64,000 nt of DNA from Membranipora membranacea (Eukaryota > Bryozoa > Gymnolaemata > Cheilostomatida > Membraniporidae), in assembly GCA_914767715.1 (NCBI GenBank), contig OU612069.1, positions 15,681,387-15,745,386 on the forward strand. The letters run 5' to 3'. The translations under genes were made by a program, and so were the position numbers. This document shows, piece by piece, positions 1 to 15,760 of this stretch (position 1 is the stretch's first letter; each line of letters starts with the position of its first letter). A model generated the notes under the pieces. The model was not told the origin of the DNA. It was given only the letters and a program-made list of their open reading frames with translations, and did no database searches.

Positions 1-619
1 TTATTGGCCAATTTCCCCAGGACCGTACCTATCAATTTTCGTCAATTTCTGGCAAAACACCTCGATAGAATACGCATCGTCACAGGGAGCTAATATTTTA
101 CATGAGATATAGGGACGTCATCGCGAACGTCAAAACAGAGTTTCATGCGTTTCTAAGCGAGCAAGCAATTCTGCCCAATTATTGGCCAATCTCCCCAGGA
201 CCGTACCTATCGACTTTCGTGAATTTCTTGCAAAACACCTCGATAGAATACTCATCGTCACAGGGAGCTAATATTTTATATGAGATATAGGGACGTCATC
301 GCGAACGTCAAAACAGAGTTTCTAGCGTTTCTAAGCGAGTAAGGAATTCTACCCAATTATTGGCCAATTTCCCCAGGACCGTACCTATCGATATTTGTCA
401 ATTTCTTGCAAAACACCTCGATATAATACGCATCGTCACAGGGAGCTAATATTTCAAATGAGATATAGGGACGTCATCGCGAACGTCAAAACAGAGTTTC
501 ATGCGTTTCTAAGCGAGTACGGAATTCTGCCCAATTATTGGCCAATTTCCCCAGGACCGTACCTATCGATTTTTGTCAATTTCTTGCAAAACACCTCGAT
601 AGAATACGCATCGTCAAAG

Positions 620-2860
620 GGAGCTAATATTTTATACGAGATATAGGGACGTCATTGCGAGCGTCAAAACAGAGTTTCAAGCGATTCTAGGCGAGTAAGG
701 AATTTTTCCCCAATTATTGGCTAATTTACCCAGGACCGTACCTATCGATTTTTGTCAATTTCTTGCAAAACACCTCGATAGAATACGCATCGTCACAGGG
801 AGCTAATATTTTATACGAGATATAGGGACGTCATCGCGAAAGTCAAAACAGAGTTTCAGGTGTTTCTAAGCGAGTAGGGAATTCTGCCCAATTATTGGCC
901 AAGTTCCCCAGGACCGTACCTATCGATTTTTGTCAATTTCTTGCAAAACACCTCGATAGAATACGCATCGTCACAGGGAGCTAATATTTTATACGAGATA
1001 TAGGGACGTCATTGCGAGCGTCAAAACAGAGTTTCAAGCGTTTCTAGGCGAGTAAGGAATTTTTCCCCAATTATTGGCTAATTTCCCCAGGACCGTACCT
1101 ATCGATTTTTGTCAATTTCTTGCAAAACACCTCGATAGAATACGCATCGTCACAGGGAGCTAATATTTTATATGAGATATAGGGACGTCATCGCGAATGT
1201 CAAAACAGAGTTTCAAGTGTTTCTAAGCGAGTAAGGAATTCTGCCCAATTATTGGCCAATTTCCCCAGGACCGTACCTATCAATTTTCGTCAATTTCTGG
1301 CAAAACACCTCGATAGAATACGCATCGTCACAGGGAGCTAATATTTTACATGAGATATAGGGACGTCATTGCGAACGTCAAAACAGAGTTTCAAGCGTGT
1401 CTATGTGAGTAAGGAATTCTGCCCAATTATTGGCCAATTTCCCCAGGACCGTACCTATCAATTTTCGTCAATTTCTGGCAAAACACCTCGATAGAATACG
1501 CATCGTCACAGGGAGCTAATATTTTACATGAGATATAGGGACGTCATCGCGAACGTCAAAACAGAGTTTCATGCGTTTCTAAGCGAGCAAGCAATTCTGC
1601 CCAATTATTGGCCAATCTCCCCAGGACCGTACCTATCGACTTTCGTGAATTTCTTGCAAAACACCTCGATAGAATACTCATCGTCACAGGGAGCTAATAT
1701 TTTATATGAGATATAGGGACGTCATCGCGAACGTCAAAACAGAGTTTCTAGCGTTTCTAAGCGAGTAAGGAATTCTACCCAATTATTGGCCAATTTCCCC
1801 AGGACCGTACCTATCGATTTTTGTCAATTTCTTGCAAAACACCTCGATAGAATACGCATCGTCACAGGGAGCTAATACTTTATATGAGATATAGGGACGT
1901 CATCGCAAATGTCAAAACAGAGTTTCAAGTGTTTCTAAGTGAGTAAGGAATTCCGCCCAATTATTGGCGAATTTCCCCAGGACCGTACCTATCGATTTTT
2001 GTCAATTTCTTGCAAAACACCTCGATAGAATACGCATCGTCACAGGGAGCTAATATTTAATATGAGATATAGGGACGTCATTGCGAACTTCAAAACAGAG
2101 TTTCAAGTGTTTCTAAGTGAGAAAGGAATTCTGCCCAATTATTGGCAAATTTCCCCAGGACCGCCGTACCTATCGATTTTTGTCAATTTCTAGCAAAACA
2201 CCTCGATAGAATACGCATCGTCACAGGGAGCTAATATTTTATCTGAGATATAGGGACGTCATCGCGAACGTCAAAACAGAGTTTCAAGCGTTTCTAAGCG
2301 AGTAAGGAATTCTACCCAATTATTGGCCAATTTCCCCAGGACCGTACCTATCGATTTTTGTCAATTTCTTGCAAAACACCTCGATAGAATACGCATCGTC
2401 ACAGGGAGCTAATATTTTATATGAGATATAGGGACCTCATCGCGAACGTCAAAACAGAGTTTCAAGCGTTTCTAAGCGAGTAAGGAATTCTGCCCAATTA
2501 TTGGCCAATTTCCCCTGGACCGTACCTATCGATTTTTGTCAATTTCTTGCAAAACACCTCGATAGAATACGCATCGTCACAGGGAGCTAATATTTTATAT
2601 GAGATATAGGGACGTCATCGCGAACGTCAAAACAGAGTTTCATGCGTTTCTAAGCGAGTAAGGAATTCTGCCCAATTATTGGCCAATTTCCCCAGGACCG
2701 TACCTATCAATTTTTGTCAATTTCTTGCAAAACACCTCGATAGAATACGCAATGTCACAGGGAGCTAATATTTTATATGAGATATAGGGACGTCATCGCG
2801 AACGTCAAAACAGAGTTTCATGCGTTTCTAAGCGAGTAAGCAATTCTGCCCAATTATTGG
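620..2860 (+). repeat. higher-order block A, copy 1 (copy 2 about 4363-6603)
   Basis: About 2.2 kb recurs 3743 bp downstream with very few differences. Shared private variants include GCGATTCTAGGCGAG (near 680 and 4423), GCGTGTCTATGTGAG (near 1396 and 5139), the 181-bp GGACCGCCGTACC copy (near 2158 and 5903) and GGGACCTCATCG. This is recent amplification of a multi-monomer unit. Edges are estimated by eye, to within about 100 bp. Confidence 0.8.
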
Positions 2861-4362
2861 CCAATTTCCCCAGGACCGTACCTATCGATTTTTGTCAATT
2901 TCTTGCCAAACACCTCGATAGAAAACGCATCGTCGCAGGGAGCTAATAGTTTATATGAGATATAGGGACGTCATCGCGAACGTCAAAACAGAGTTTCATG
3001 CGTTTCTAAGCGAGTAAGCAATTCTGCCCAACTATTGGCCAATTTCCCCAGGACCGTACCTATCGATTTTTGTCAATTTCTGGCAAAACACCTCTATAGA
3101 ATACACATCGTCGCAGGGAGCTAATATTTTATATGAGATATAGGGACGTCATTGCGAACGTCAAAACAGAGTTTCATGCGTTTCTAAGCGAGTAAGCAAT
3201 TCTGCCCAATTATTGGCCAATTTCCCCAAGACCGTACCTATCGATTTTTGTCAATTTCTTGCAAAACACCTCGATAGAATACGCATCGTCACAGTGAGCT
3301 AATATTTCATATGAGATATAGGGACGTCATCGCCAACGTCAAAACAGAGTTTCATGCGTTTCTAAGCGAGTAAGCAATTCTGCCCAATTATTGGCCAATT
3401 TCCCCAGGACCGTACCTATCGATTTTTGTCAATTTCTTGCCAAACACCTCTATAGAATACGCATCGTCGCAGGGAGCTAATAGTTTATATGACATATAGG
3501 GACATCATCGCGAACATCAAAACAGAGTTTCATGCGTTTCTAAGCGAGTAAGGAATTCTGCCAAATTATTGGCCAATTTCCCCAGGACCGTACCTATCGA
3601 ATTTTGTCAATTTCTTGCCAAACACCTCGATAGAATAGGCATCGTCGCAGGGAGCTAATAGTTTATATGAGATATAGGGACGTCATCGCGAACGTCAAAA
3701 CAGAGTTTCATGCGTTTCTAAGCGAGTAAGCAATTCTGCCCAACTATTGGCCAATTTCCCCAGGACCGTACCTATCGATTTTTGTCAATTTCTGGCAAAA
3801 CACCTCTATAGAATACACATCGTCGCAGGGAGCTAATATTTTATATGAGATATAGGGACGTCATTGCGAACGTCAAAACAGAGTTTCATGCGTTTCTAAG
3901 GGAGAAAGGAATTCTGCCCAATTATTGGCCAATTTCCCCAAGACCGTACCTATCGATTTTTGTCAATTTCTTGCAAAACACCTCGATAGAATACGCATCG
4001 TCACAGGGAGCTAATATTTTATACGAGATATAGGGACGTCATTGCGAACGTCAAAACATAGTTTTAAGTGTTTCTAGGCGAGTAAGGAATTTTGCCCAAT
4101 TATTGGCCAATTTCCCCAGGACCGTACCTATCGATTTTTGTCAATTTCTTGCAAAACACCTCGATATAATACGCATCGTCACAGGGAGCTAATATTTTAT
4201 ATGAGATATAGGGACGTCATCGCGAACGTCAAAACAGAGTTTCATGCGTTTCTAAGCGAGTAAGGAATTCTGCCCAATTATTGGCCAATTTCCCCAGGAC
4301 CGTACCTATCGATTTTTGTCAATTTCTTGCAAAACACCTCGATAGAATACGCATCGTCACAG

Positions 4363-6603
4363 GGAGCTAATATTTTATACGAGATATAGGGACGTCATTG
4401 CGAGCGTCAAAACAGAGTTTCAAGCGATTCTAGGCGAGTAAGGAATTTTTCCCCAATTATTGGCTAATTTACCCAGGACCGTACCTATCGATTTTTGTCA
4501 ATTTCTTGCAAAACACCTCGATAGAATACGCATCGTCACAGGGAGCTAATATTTTATACGAGATATAGGGACGTCATCGCGAACGTCAAAACAGAGTTTC
4601 AGGTGTTTCTAAGCGAGTAGGGAATTCTGCCCAATTATTGGCCAATTTCCCCAGGACCGTACCTATCGATTTTTGTCAATTTCTTGCAAAACACCTCGAT
4701 AGAATACGCATCGTCAAAGGGAGCTAATATTTTATACGAGATATAGGGACGTCATTGCGAGCGTTAAAACAGAGTTTCAAGCGTTTCTAGGCGAGTAAGG
4801 AATTTTTCCCCAATTATTGGCTAATTTCCCCAGGACCGTACCTATCGATTTTTGTCAATTTCTTGCAAAACACCTCGATAGAATACGCATCGTCACAGGG
4901 AGCTAATATTTTATATGAGATATAGGGACGTCATCGCGAATGTCAAAACAGAGTTTCAAGTGTTTCTAAGCGAGTAAGGAATTCTGCCCAATTATTGGCC
5001 AATTTCCCCAGGACCGTACCTATCAATTTTCGTCAATTTCTGGCAAAACACCTCGATAGAATACGCATCGTCACAGGGAGCTAATAATTTACATGAGATA
5101 TAGGGACGTCATTGCGAACGTCAAAACAGAGTTTCAAGCGTGTCTATGTGAGTAAGGAATTCTGCCCAATTATTGGCCAATTTCCCCAGGACCGTACCTA
5201 TCAATTTTCGTCAATTTCTGGCAAAACACCTCGATAGAATACGCATCGTCACAGGGAGCTAATATTTTACATGAGATATAGGGACGTCATCGCGAACGTC
5301 AAAACAGAGTTTCATGCGTTTCTAAGCGAGCAAGCAATTCTGCCCAATTATTGGCCAATCTCCCCAGGACCGTACCTATCGACTTTCGTGAATTTCTTGC
5401 AAAACACCTCGATAGAATACTCATCGTCACAGGGAGCTAATATTTTATATGAGATATAGGGACGTCATCGCGAACGTCAAAACAGAGTTTCTAGCGTTTC
5501 TAAGCGAGTAAGGAATTCTACCCAATTATTGGCCAATTTCCCCAGGACCGTACCTATCGATTTTTGTCAATTTCTTGCAAAACACCTCGATAGAATACGC
5601 ATCGTCACAGGGAGCTAATACTTTATATGAGATATAGGGACGTCATCGCAAATGTCAAAACAGAGTTTCAAGTGTTTCTAAGTGAGTAAGGAATTCCGCC
5701 CAATTATTGGCGAATTTCCCCAGGACCGTACCTATCGATTTTTGTCAATTTCTTGCAAAACACCTCGATAGAATACGCATCGTCACAGGGAGCTAATATT
5801 TAATATGAGATATAGGGACGTCATTGCGAACTTCAAAACAGAGTTTCAAGTGTTTCTAAGTGAGAAAGGAATTCTGCCCAATTATTGGCAAATTTCCCCA
5901 GGACCGCCGTACCTATCGATTTTTGTCAATTTCTAGCAAAACACCTCGATAGAATACGCATCGTCACAGGGAGCTAATATTTTATCTGAGATATAGGGAC
6001 GTCATCGCGAACGTCAAAACAGAGTTTCAAGCGTTTCTAAGCGAGTAAGGAATTCTACCCAATTATTGGCCAATTTCCCCAGGACCGTACCTATCGATTT
6101 TTGTCAATTTCTTGCAAAACACCTCGATAGAATACGCATCGTCACAGGGAGCTAATATTTTATATGAGATATAGGGACCTCATCGCGAACGTCAAAACAG
6201 AGTTTCAAGCGTTTCTAAGCGAGTAAGGAATTCTGCCCAATTATTGGCCAATTTCCCCTGGACCGTACCTATCGATTTTTGTCAATTTCTTGCAAAACAC
6301 CTCGATAGAATACGCATCGTCACAGGGAGCTAATATTTTATATGAGATATAGGGACGTCATCGCGAATGTCAAAACAGAGTTTCATGCGTTTCTAAGCGA
6401 GTAAGGAATTCTGCCCAATTATTGGCCAATTTCCCCAGGACCGTACCTATCAATTTTTGTCAATTTCTTGCAAAACACCTCGATAGAATACGCAATGTCA
6501 CAGGGAGCTAATATTTTATATGAGATATAGGGACGTCATCGCGAACGTCAAAACAGAGTTTCATGCGTTTCTAAGCGAGTAAGCAATTCTGCCCAATTAT
6601 TGG
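4363..6603 (+). repeat. higher-order block A, copy 2
   Basis: Second copy of the block at about 620-2860, offset 3743 bp (21 monomers plus 5 bp of indels). Differences are isolated point changes. Upstream of both copies the flanks match different places: 395-646 matches 10193-10444 better than it matches 4138 onward, so the array is a mosaic. Confidence 0.8.
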
Positions 6604-9544
6604 CCAATTTCCCCTGGACCGTACCTATCGATTTTTGTCAATTTCTTGCAAAACACCTCGATAGAATACGCATCGTCACAGGGAGCTAATATTTTATATG
6701 AGATATAGGGACGTCATCGCGAATGTCAAAACAGAGTTTCATGCGCTTCTAAGCGAGTAAGGAATTCTGCCCAATTATTGGCCAATTTCCCCAGGACCGT
6801 ACTTATCGATTTTTGTCAATTTCTTGCATTACACCTCGATATAATACGCATCGTCGCAGGGAGCTAATATTTTATACGAGATATAGGGACGTCATTGCGA
6901 ACGTCAAAACAGAGTTTCAAGCGTTTCTAGGCGAGTAAGCAATTCATCCCAATAATTGGCCAATTGTCCCAGGACTGTACCTATCGATTTTTGTCAATTT
7001 CTGGCAAAACACCTCGATAGATTACGCATCGTCGCAGGGTGCTAATAGTTTATATGAGATACAGGGACGTCATCGCGAACTTCAAAACAGAGTTTCATGC
7101 GTTTCTAAGCGAGTAAGTAATATTGCCCAATTATTGGCCAATTTCCCCAGGAAATTTCCCCAGGAAAAACCTATCGATTTTTGTCAATTTCTTGCAAAAC
7201 ACCTCGATATAATACGCATCGTCACAGGGAGCTAATATTTTATATGAGATATAGGGATGTTATTGCGAACGTCAAAACAGAGTTTCAAGCGTTTCTAAGC
7301 GAGTAAGGAATTCTGCCCAATTATTGGCCAATTTCCCCAGGACCGTACTTATCGATTTTTGTCAATTTCTTGCAAAACACCTCGATATAATACGCATCGT
7401 CACAGGGAGCTAATATTTTATATGAGATATAGGGACGTCATCGCGAACGTCAAAACAGAGTTTCATGCGTTTCTAAGTGAGTAAGGAATTCTGCCCAATT
7501 ATTGGCCAATTTCCCCAGGACCGTACCTATCGATTTTTGTCAATTTCTGGCAAAACACCTCGATAGAATACGCATCGTCACAGGGAGCTAATATTTTATA
7601 CGAGATATAGGGATGTCATTGCGAACGTCAAAACAGAGTTTCATGCGTTTCTAAGCGAGTAAGCAATTCTGCCCAATTATTGGCCAATTTCCCGTACCTA
7701 TCGAATTTTGTCAATTTCTTGCAAAACACCTCGATATAATGCGCATCGTCACAGGGAGCTAATATTTCAAATGAGATATAGGGACGTCATCGCGAACGTC
7801 AAATCAGAGTTTCATGCGTTTTTAAGCGAGTAAGGAATTCTGCCCAATTATTGGCCAATTTCCCCAAGACCGTACCTATCGATTTTTGTCAATTTCTGGC
7901 AAAACACCTCGATAGAATACGCATCGTCGCAGGGAGCTAATAGTTTATATGACATATAGGGACGTCATTGCGAACGTCAAAACAGAGTTTCATGCGTTTC
8001 TAAGCGAGTAAGCAATTCTGCCCAATTATTGGCCAATTTCCCCAGGACCGTACCTATCGATTTTTGTCAATTTCTGCCAAAAGACCTCGATAGAATACGC
8101 ATCGTCACAGGTAGCTTATATCTTATTTGAGATATAGGGACGTCATTGCGAATGTCAAAACAGAGTTTCAAGCGTTTCTAGGCGAGAAAGGAATTCTGCC
8201 CAATTATTGGCCAATTTCCCCAGGACCGTACCTATCGATTTTTGTCAATTTCTTGCAAAACACCTCGATATAATACGCATCGTCACAGGGAGCTAAAATT
8301 TTATATGAGATATAGGGATGTTATTGCGAACGTCAAAACAGAGTTTCAAGCGTTTCTAAGCGAGTAAGGAATTCTGCCCAATTATTGGCCAATTTCCCCA
8401 GGACCGTACCTATCGATTTTTGTCAATTTCTTGCAAAACACCTCGATAGAATACGCATCGTCACAGGGAGCTAATAGTTTATATGAGATATAGGGACGTC
8501 ATCGCGAACGTCAAAACAGAGTTTCATGCGTTTCTAAGCGAGTAAGGAATTCTGCCCAATTATTGGCCAATTTCCCCAGGACCGAACCTATCGATTTTTG
8601 TCAATTTCTGGCAAGACACCTCGATATAATACGCATCGTCACAGGGAGCTAATATTTTATATGAGATATAGGGACGTCATTGCGAACGTCAAAACAGAGT
8701 TTCAAGCGTTTCTAAGCGAGTAAGCAATTCTGCCCAATTATTGGCCAATTTCCCCAGGACCGTACTTATCGATTTTTGTCAATTTCTTGCAAAACACCTC
8801 GATATAATACGCATCGTCGCAGGGAGCTAATATTTTATATGAGATATAGGGACGTCATCGCGAACGTCAAAACAGAGTTTCATGCGTTTCTAAGTGAGTA
8901 AGGAATTCTGCCCAATTATTGGCCAATTTCCCCAGGACCGTACCTATCGATTTTTGTCAATTTCTGGCAAAACACCTCGATAGAATACGCATCGTCACAG
9001 GGAGCTAATATTTTATACGAGATATAGGGATGTCATTGCGAACGTCAAAACAGAGTTTCATGCGTTTCTAAGCGCGTAAGCAATTCTGCCCAATTATTGG
9101 CCAATTTCCCGTACCTATCGAATTTTGTCAATTTCTTGCAAAACACCTCGATATAATGCGCATCGTCACAGGGAGCTAATATTTCAAATGAGATATAGGG
9201 ACGTCATCGCGAACTTCAAAACAGAGTTTCATGCGTTTCTAAGCGAGTAAGGAATTCTGCCCAATTATTGGCCAATTTCCCCTGGACCGTACCTATCGAT
9301 TTTTGTCAATTTCTGGCAAAACACCTCGATATAATACGCATCGTCACAGGGAGCTAATATTTTATATGAGATATAGGGACGTCATCGCGAACGTCAAAAC
9401 AGAGTTTCAAGCGTTTCTAAGCGAGGAAGGAATTCTGCCCAACTATTGGCCAATTTCCCCAGGACCGTACCTATCGATTTTTGTCAATTTCTTGCCAAAC
9501 ACCTCGATAGAATACGCATCGTCGCAGGGAGCTAATAGTTTATA

Positions 9545-10190
9545 TGACATATAGGGACATCATCGCGAACATCAAAACAGAGTTTCATGCGTTTCTAAGC
9601 GAGTAAGGAATTCTGCCAAATTATTGGTCAATTTCCCCAGGACCGTACCTATCGAATTTTGTCAATTTCTTGCCAAACACCTCGATAGAATACGCATCGT
9701 CGCAGGGAGCTAATAGTTTATATGAGATATAGGGACGTCATCGCGAACGTCAAAACAGAGTTTCATGCGTTTCTAAGCGAGTAAGCAATTCTGCCCAACT
9801 ATTGGCCAATTTCCCCAGGACCGTACCTATCGATTTTTGTCAATTTCTGGCAAAACACCTCTATAGTATACACATCGTCGCAGGGAGCTAATATTTTATA
9901 TGAGATATAGGGACGTCATTGCGAACGTCAAAACAGAGTTTCATGCGTTTCTAAGCGAGTAAGCAATTCTGCCCAATTATTGGCCAATTTCCCCAGGACC
10001 GTACCTATCGATTTTTGTCAATTTCTTGCAAAACACCTCGATAGAATACGCATCGTCACAGGGAGCTAATATTTTATACGAGATATAGGGACGTCATTGC
10101 GAACGTCAAAACATAGTTTTAAGTGTTTCTAGGCGAGTAAGGAATTTTGCCCAATTATTGGCCAATTTCCCCAGGACCGTACCTATCGAT
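9545..10190 (+). repeat. higher-order block B, copy 2 (copy 1 about 3490-4135)
   Basis: The rare strings GACATATAGGGACATC and AACATAGTTTTAAGTG occur near 3491 and 4050, and again near 9546 and 10104, an offset of about 6054 bp. The order of monomers between them is the same. Edges are approximate. Confidence 0.7.
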
Positions 10191-12556
10191 ATTTGTCAAT
10201 TTCTTGCAAAACACCTCGATATAATACGCATCGTCACAGGGAGCTAATATTTCAAATGAGATATAGGGACGTCATCGCGAACGTCAAAACAGAGTTTCAT
10301 GCGTTTCTAAGCGAGTACGGAATTCTGCCCAATTATTGGCCAATTTCCCCAGGACCGTACCTCTCGATTTTTGTCAATTTCTTGCAAAACACCTCGATAG
10401 AATACGCATCGTCAAAGGGAGCTAATATTTCATACGAGATATAGGGACGTCATTGCGAGCGTCAAAACAGAGTTTCAAGCGTTTCTAGGCGAGTAAGGAA
10501 TTTTTCCCCAATTATTGGCCAATTTCCCCAGGACCGTACCTATCGATTTTTGTCAATTTCTTGCAAAACACCTCGATATAATACGCATCGTCGCAGGGAG
10601 CTAATATTTTATACGAGATATAGGGACGTCATTGCGAACGTCAAAACAGAGTTTCAAGCGTTTCTAGGCGAGTAAGCAATTCATCCCAATAATTGGCCAA
10701 TTGTCCCAGGACTGTACCTATCGATTTTTGTCAATTTCTGGCAAAACACCTCGATAGATTACGCATCGTCGCAGGGAGCTAATAGTTTATATGTGATATA
10801 GGGACGTCATCGCGAACTTCAAAACAGAGTTTCATGCGTTTCTAAGCGAGTAAGTAATTCTGCCCAATTATTGGCCAATTTCCCCAGGACCGTACCTATC
10901 GATTTTTGTCAATTTCTTGCAAAACACCTCGATATAATACGCATCGTCACAGGGAGCTAATATTTTATACGAGATATAGGGACGTCATTGCGAACAACAA
11001 AACAGAGTTTCATGCGTTTCTAGGCGAGTAAGCAAATCATCCCAATTATTGGCCAACTTCCCCAGGACCGTACCTATCGATTTTTGTCAATTTCTTGCAA
11101 AACACCTCGATATAATACGCATCGTCACAGGGAGCTAATGTTTTATATGAGATATAGGGATGTCATTGCGAACGTCAAAACAGAGTTTCAAGCGTTTCTA
11201 AGCGAGTAAGCAATTCTGCCCAATTATTGGCCAATTTCCCGTACCTATCGATTTTTGTCAATTTCTTGCAAAAAACCTCGATAGAATACGCATCGTCACA
11301 GGGAGCTAATATTTTATACGAGATATAGGGATGTCATTGCGAACGTCAAAACAGAGTTTCATGCTTTTCTAAGCGAGTAAGCAATTCTGCCCAATTATTG
11401 GCCAATTTCCCGTACCTATCGATTTTTGTCAATTTCTTGCAAAAAACCTCGATAGAATACGCATCGTCGCAGTGAGCTAATATTTCATATGAGATATAGG
11501 GACGTCATCGCCAACGTCAAAACAGAGTTTCATGCGTTTCTAAGCGAGTAAGCAATTCTGCCCAATTATTGGCCAATTTCCCCAGGACCGTACCTATCGA
11601 TTTTTGTCAATTTCTTGCCAAACACCTCGATAGATAACGCATCGTCGCAGGGAGCTAATAGTTTATATGAGATATAGGGACGTCATCGCGAACGTCAAAA
11701 CAGAGTTTCATGCGTTTCTAAGCGAGTAAGCAATTCTGCCCAACTATTGGCCAATTTCCCCAGGACCGTACCTATCGATTTTTGTCAATTTCTGGCAAAA
11801 CACCTCTATAGAATACACATCGTCGCAGGGAGCTAATATTTTATATGAGATATAGGGACGTCATTGCGAACGTCAAAACAGAGTTTCATGCGTTTCTAAG
11901 CGAGTAAGCAATTCTGCCCAATTATTGGCCAATTTCCCCAAGACCGTACCTATCGATTTTTGTCAATTTCTTGCAAAACACCTCGATAGAATACGCATCG
12001 TCACAGGGAGCTAATATTTTATATGAGATATAGGGACCTCATCGCGAACGTCAAAACAGAGTTTCAAGCGTTTCTAAGCGAGTAAGGAATTCTGCCCAAT
12101 TATTGGCCAATTTCCCCTGGACCGTACCTATCGATTTTTGTCAATTTCTTGCAAAACACCTCGATAGAATACGCATCGTCACAGGGAGCTAATATTTTAT
12201 ATGAGATATAGGGACGTCATCGCGAATGTCAAAACAGAGTTTCATGCGTTTCTAAGCGAGTAAGGAATTCTGCCCAATTATTGGCCAATTTCCCCAGGAC
12301 CGTACCTATCAATTTTTGTCAATTTCTTGCAAAACACCTCGATAGAATACGCAATGTCACAGGGAGCTAATATTTTATATGAGATATAGGGACGTCATCG
12401 CGAACGTCAAAACAGAGTTTCATGCGTTTCTAAGCGAGTAAGCAATTCATCCCAATTATTGGCCAATTTCCCCAGGACCGTACCTATCGATATTTGTCAA
12501 TTTCTGGCAAAACACCTCGATAGGATACCCATCGTCACAGGGAGCTAATATTTTAT

Positions 12557-15500
12557 ATGAGATATAGGGACATCATCACAAACGTCAAAACAGAGTTTCA
12601 TGCGTTTCTAAGCGAGGAAGAAATTCTGCCCAATTATTGGCAAATTTCCCCAGGACCGTACCTATCGATTTTTGTCAATTTCTTGCAAAACACCTCGATA
12701 GAATACGCAATGTCACAGGGAGCTAATATTTTATATGAGATATAGGGACGTCATCGCGAACGTCAAAACAGAGTTTCATGCGTTTCTAAGCGAGTAAGCA
12801 ATTCATCCCAATTATTGGCCAATTTCCCCAGGACCGTACCTATCGATATTTGTCAATTTCTGGCAAAACACCTCGATAGGATACCCATCGTCACAGGGAG
12901 CTAATATTTTATATGAGATATAGGGACATCATCACAAACGTCAAAACAGAGTTTCATGCGTTTCTAAGCGAGGAAGAAATTCTGCCCAATTATTGGCAAA
13001 TTTCCCCAGGACCGTACCTATCGATTTTTGTCAATTTCTGGCAAAACACCTCGATAGAATACGCATCGTCACAGGGAGCTAATATTTTATATGAGATATA
13101 GGGACGTCATCGCGAACGTCAAAACAGAGTTTCAAGCGTGTCTAAGCGAGTAAGGAATTCTGCCCAATTATTGGCCAATTTCCCCAGGACCGTGCCTATC
13201 GATTTTTGTCAATTTCTTGCAAAACACCTCGATAGAATACGCAATGTCACAGGGAGCTAATATTTTATATGAGATATAGGGACGTCATCGCGAACGTCAA
13301 AACAGAGTTTCATGCGTTTCTAAGCGAGTAAGCAATTCATCCCAATTATTGGCCAATTTCCCCAGGACCGTACCTATCGATATTTGTCAATTTCTGGCAA
13401 AACACCTCGATAGGATACCCATCGTCACAGGGAGCTAATATTTTATATGAGATATAGGGACATCATCACAAACGTCAAAACAGAGTTTCATGCGTTTCTA
13501 AGCGAGGAAGAAATTCTGCCCAATTATTGGCAAATTTCCCCAGGACCGTACCTATCGATTTTTGTCAATTTCTGGCAAAACACCTCAATAGAATACGCAT
13601 CGTCACAGGGAGCTAATATTTTATCTGAGATATAGGGACGTCATCGCGAACGTCAAAACAGAGTTTCAAGCGTTTCTAAGCGAGTAAGGAATTCTACCCA
13701 ATTATTGGCCAATTTCCCCAGGACCGTACCTATCGATTTTTGTCAATTTCTTGCAAAACACCTCGATAGAATACGCATCGTCACAGGGAGCTAATATTTT
13801 ATATGAGATATAGGGACCTCATCGCGAACGTCAAAACAGAGTTTCATGCGTTTCTAAGCGAGTAAGGAATTCTGCCCAATTATTGGCCAATTTCCCCAGG
13901 ACCGTACCTATCAATTTTTGTCAATTTCTTGCAAAACACCTCGATAGAATACGCAATGTCACAGGGAGCTAATATTTTATATGAGATATAGGGACGTCAT
14001 CGCGAACGTCAAAACAGAGTTTCATGCGTTTCTAAGCGAGTAAGCAATTCATCCCAATTATTGGCCAATTTCCCCAGGACCGTACCTATCGATATTTGTC
14101 AATTTCTGGCAAAACACCTCGATAGGATACCCATCGTCACAGGGAGCTAATATTTTATATGAGATATAGAGACATCATCACAAACGTCAAAACAGAGTTT
14201 CATGCGTTTCTAAGCGAGGAAGAAATTCTGCCCAATTATTGGCAAATTTCCCCAGGACCGTACCTATCGATTTTTGTCAATTTCTTGCAAAACACCTCGA
14301 TAGAATACGCAATGTCACAGGGAGCTAATATTTTATATGAGATATAGGGACGTCATCGCGAACGTCAAAACAGAGTTTCATGCGTTTCTAAGCGAGTAAG
14401 CAATTCATCCCAATTATTGGCCAATTTCCCCAGGACCGTACCTATCGATATTTGTCAATTTCTGGCAAAACACCTCGATAGGATACCCATCGTCACAGGG
14501 AGCTAATATTTTATATGAGATATAGGGACATCATCACAAACGTCAAAACAGAGTTTCATGCGTTTCTAAGCGAGGAAGAAATTCTGCCCAATTATTGGCA
14601 AATTTCCCCAGGACCGTACCTATCGATTTTTGTCAAATTCTGGCAAAACACCTCGATAGAATACGCATCGTCACAGGGAGCTAATATTTTATATGAGATA
14701 TAGGGACGTCATCGCGAACGTCAAAACAGAGTTTCAAGCGTGTCTAAGTGAGTAAGGAATTCTACCCAATTATTGGCCAATTTCCCCAGGACCGTGCCTA
14801 TCGATTTTTGTCAATTTCTTGCAAAACACCTCGATAGAATACGCATCGTCACAGGGAGCTAATATTTTATATGAGATATAGGGACATCATCGCGAACGTC
14901 AAAACAGAGTTTCAAGCGTTTCTAAGTGAGTAAGGAATTCTGCCCAATTATTGGCCAATTTCCCCAGGACCGTACCTATCGATTTTTGTCAATTTCTTGC
15001 AAAACACCTCGATAGAATACGCAATGTCACAGGGAGCTAATATTTTATACGAGATATAGTGACGTCATCGCGAACGTCAAAACAGAGTTTCATGCGTTTC
15101 TAAGCGAGTAAGCAATTCATCCCAATTATTGGCCAATTTCCCCAGGACCGTACCTATCGATATTTGTCAATTTCTGGCAAAACACCTCGATAGGATACCC
15201 ATCGTCACAGGGAGCTAATATTTTATATGAGATATAGGGACATCATCACAAACGTCAAAACAGAGTTTCATGCGTTTCTAAGCGAGGAAGAAATTCTGCC
15301 CAATTATTGGCAAATTTCCCCAGGACCGTACCTATCGATTTTTGTCAATTTCTTGCAAAACACCTCAATAGAATACGCATCGTCACAGGGAGCTAATATT
15401 TTATATGAGATATAGGAACGTCAATGCGAACGTCAAAACAGAGTTTCAAGCGTGTCTAAGTGAGTAAGGAATTCTGCCCAATTATTGGCCAATCTCCCCA

Positions 15501-15760
15501 GGACCGTACCTATCGATTTTCATCAATTTCTTGCAAAACACCTCGATAGGATACCCATCGTCACAGGGAGCTAATATTTTATATGCGATATAGGGACATC
15601 ATCACAAACGTCAAAACAGAGTTTCACGCGTTTCTAAGCGAGGAAGAAATTCTGCCCAATTATTGGCCAATTTCCCCAGGACCGTACCTATCGATTTTTG
15701 TCAATTTCTTGCAAAACACCTCGATAGAATACGCAATGTCACAGGGAGCTAATATTTTAT
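12557..15760 (+). repeat. nine-monomer higher-order repeat, two tandem copies of 1602 bp
   Basis: The diagnostic variant GACATCATCACAAACGTC starts monomers at 12557 and 12913, and again exactly 1602 bp (9 x 178) later at 14159 and 14515. The monomers between correspond only partly: the 13447 variant has no match at 15049. The second copy is therefore not a clean duplicate. The same variant reappears singly near 20754, 26103 and 42169. Confidence 0.65.
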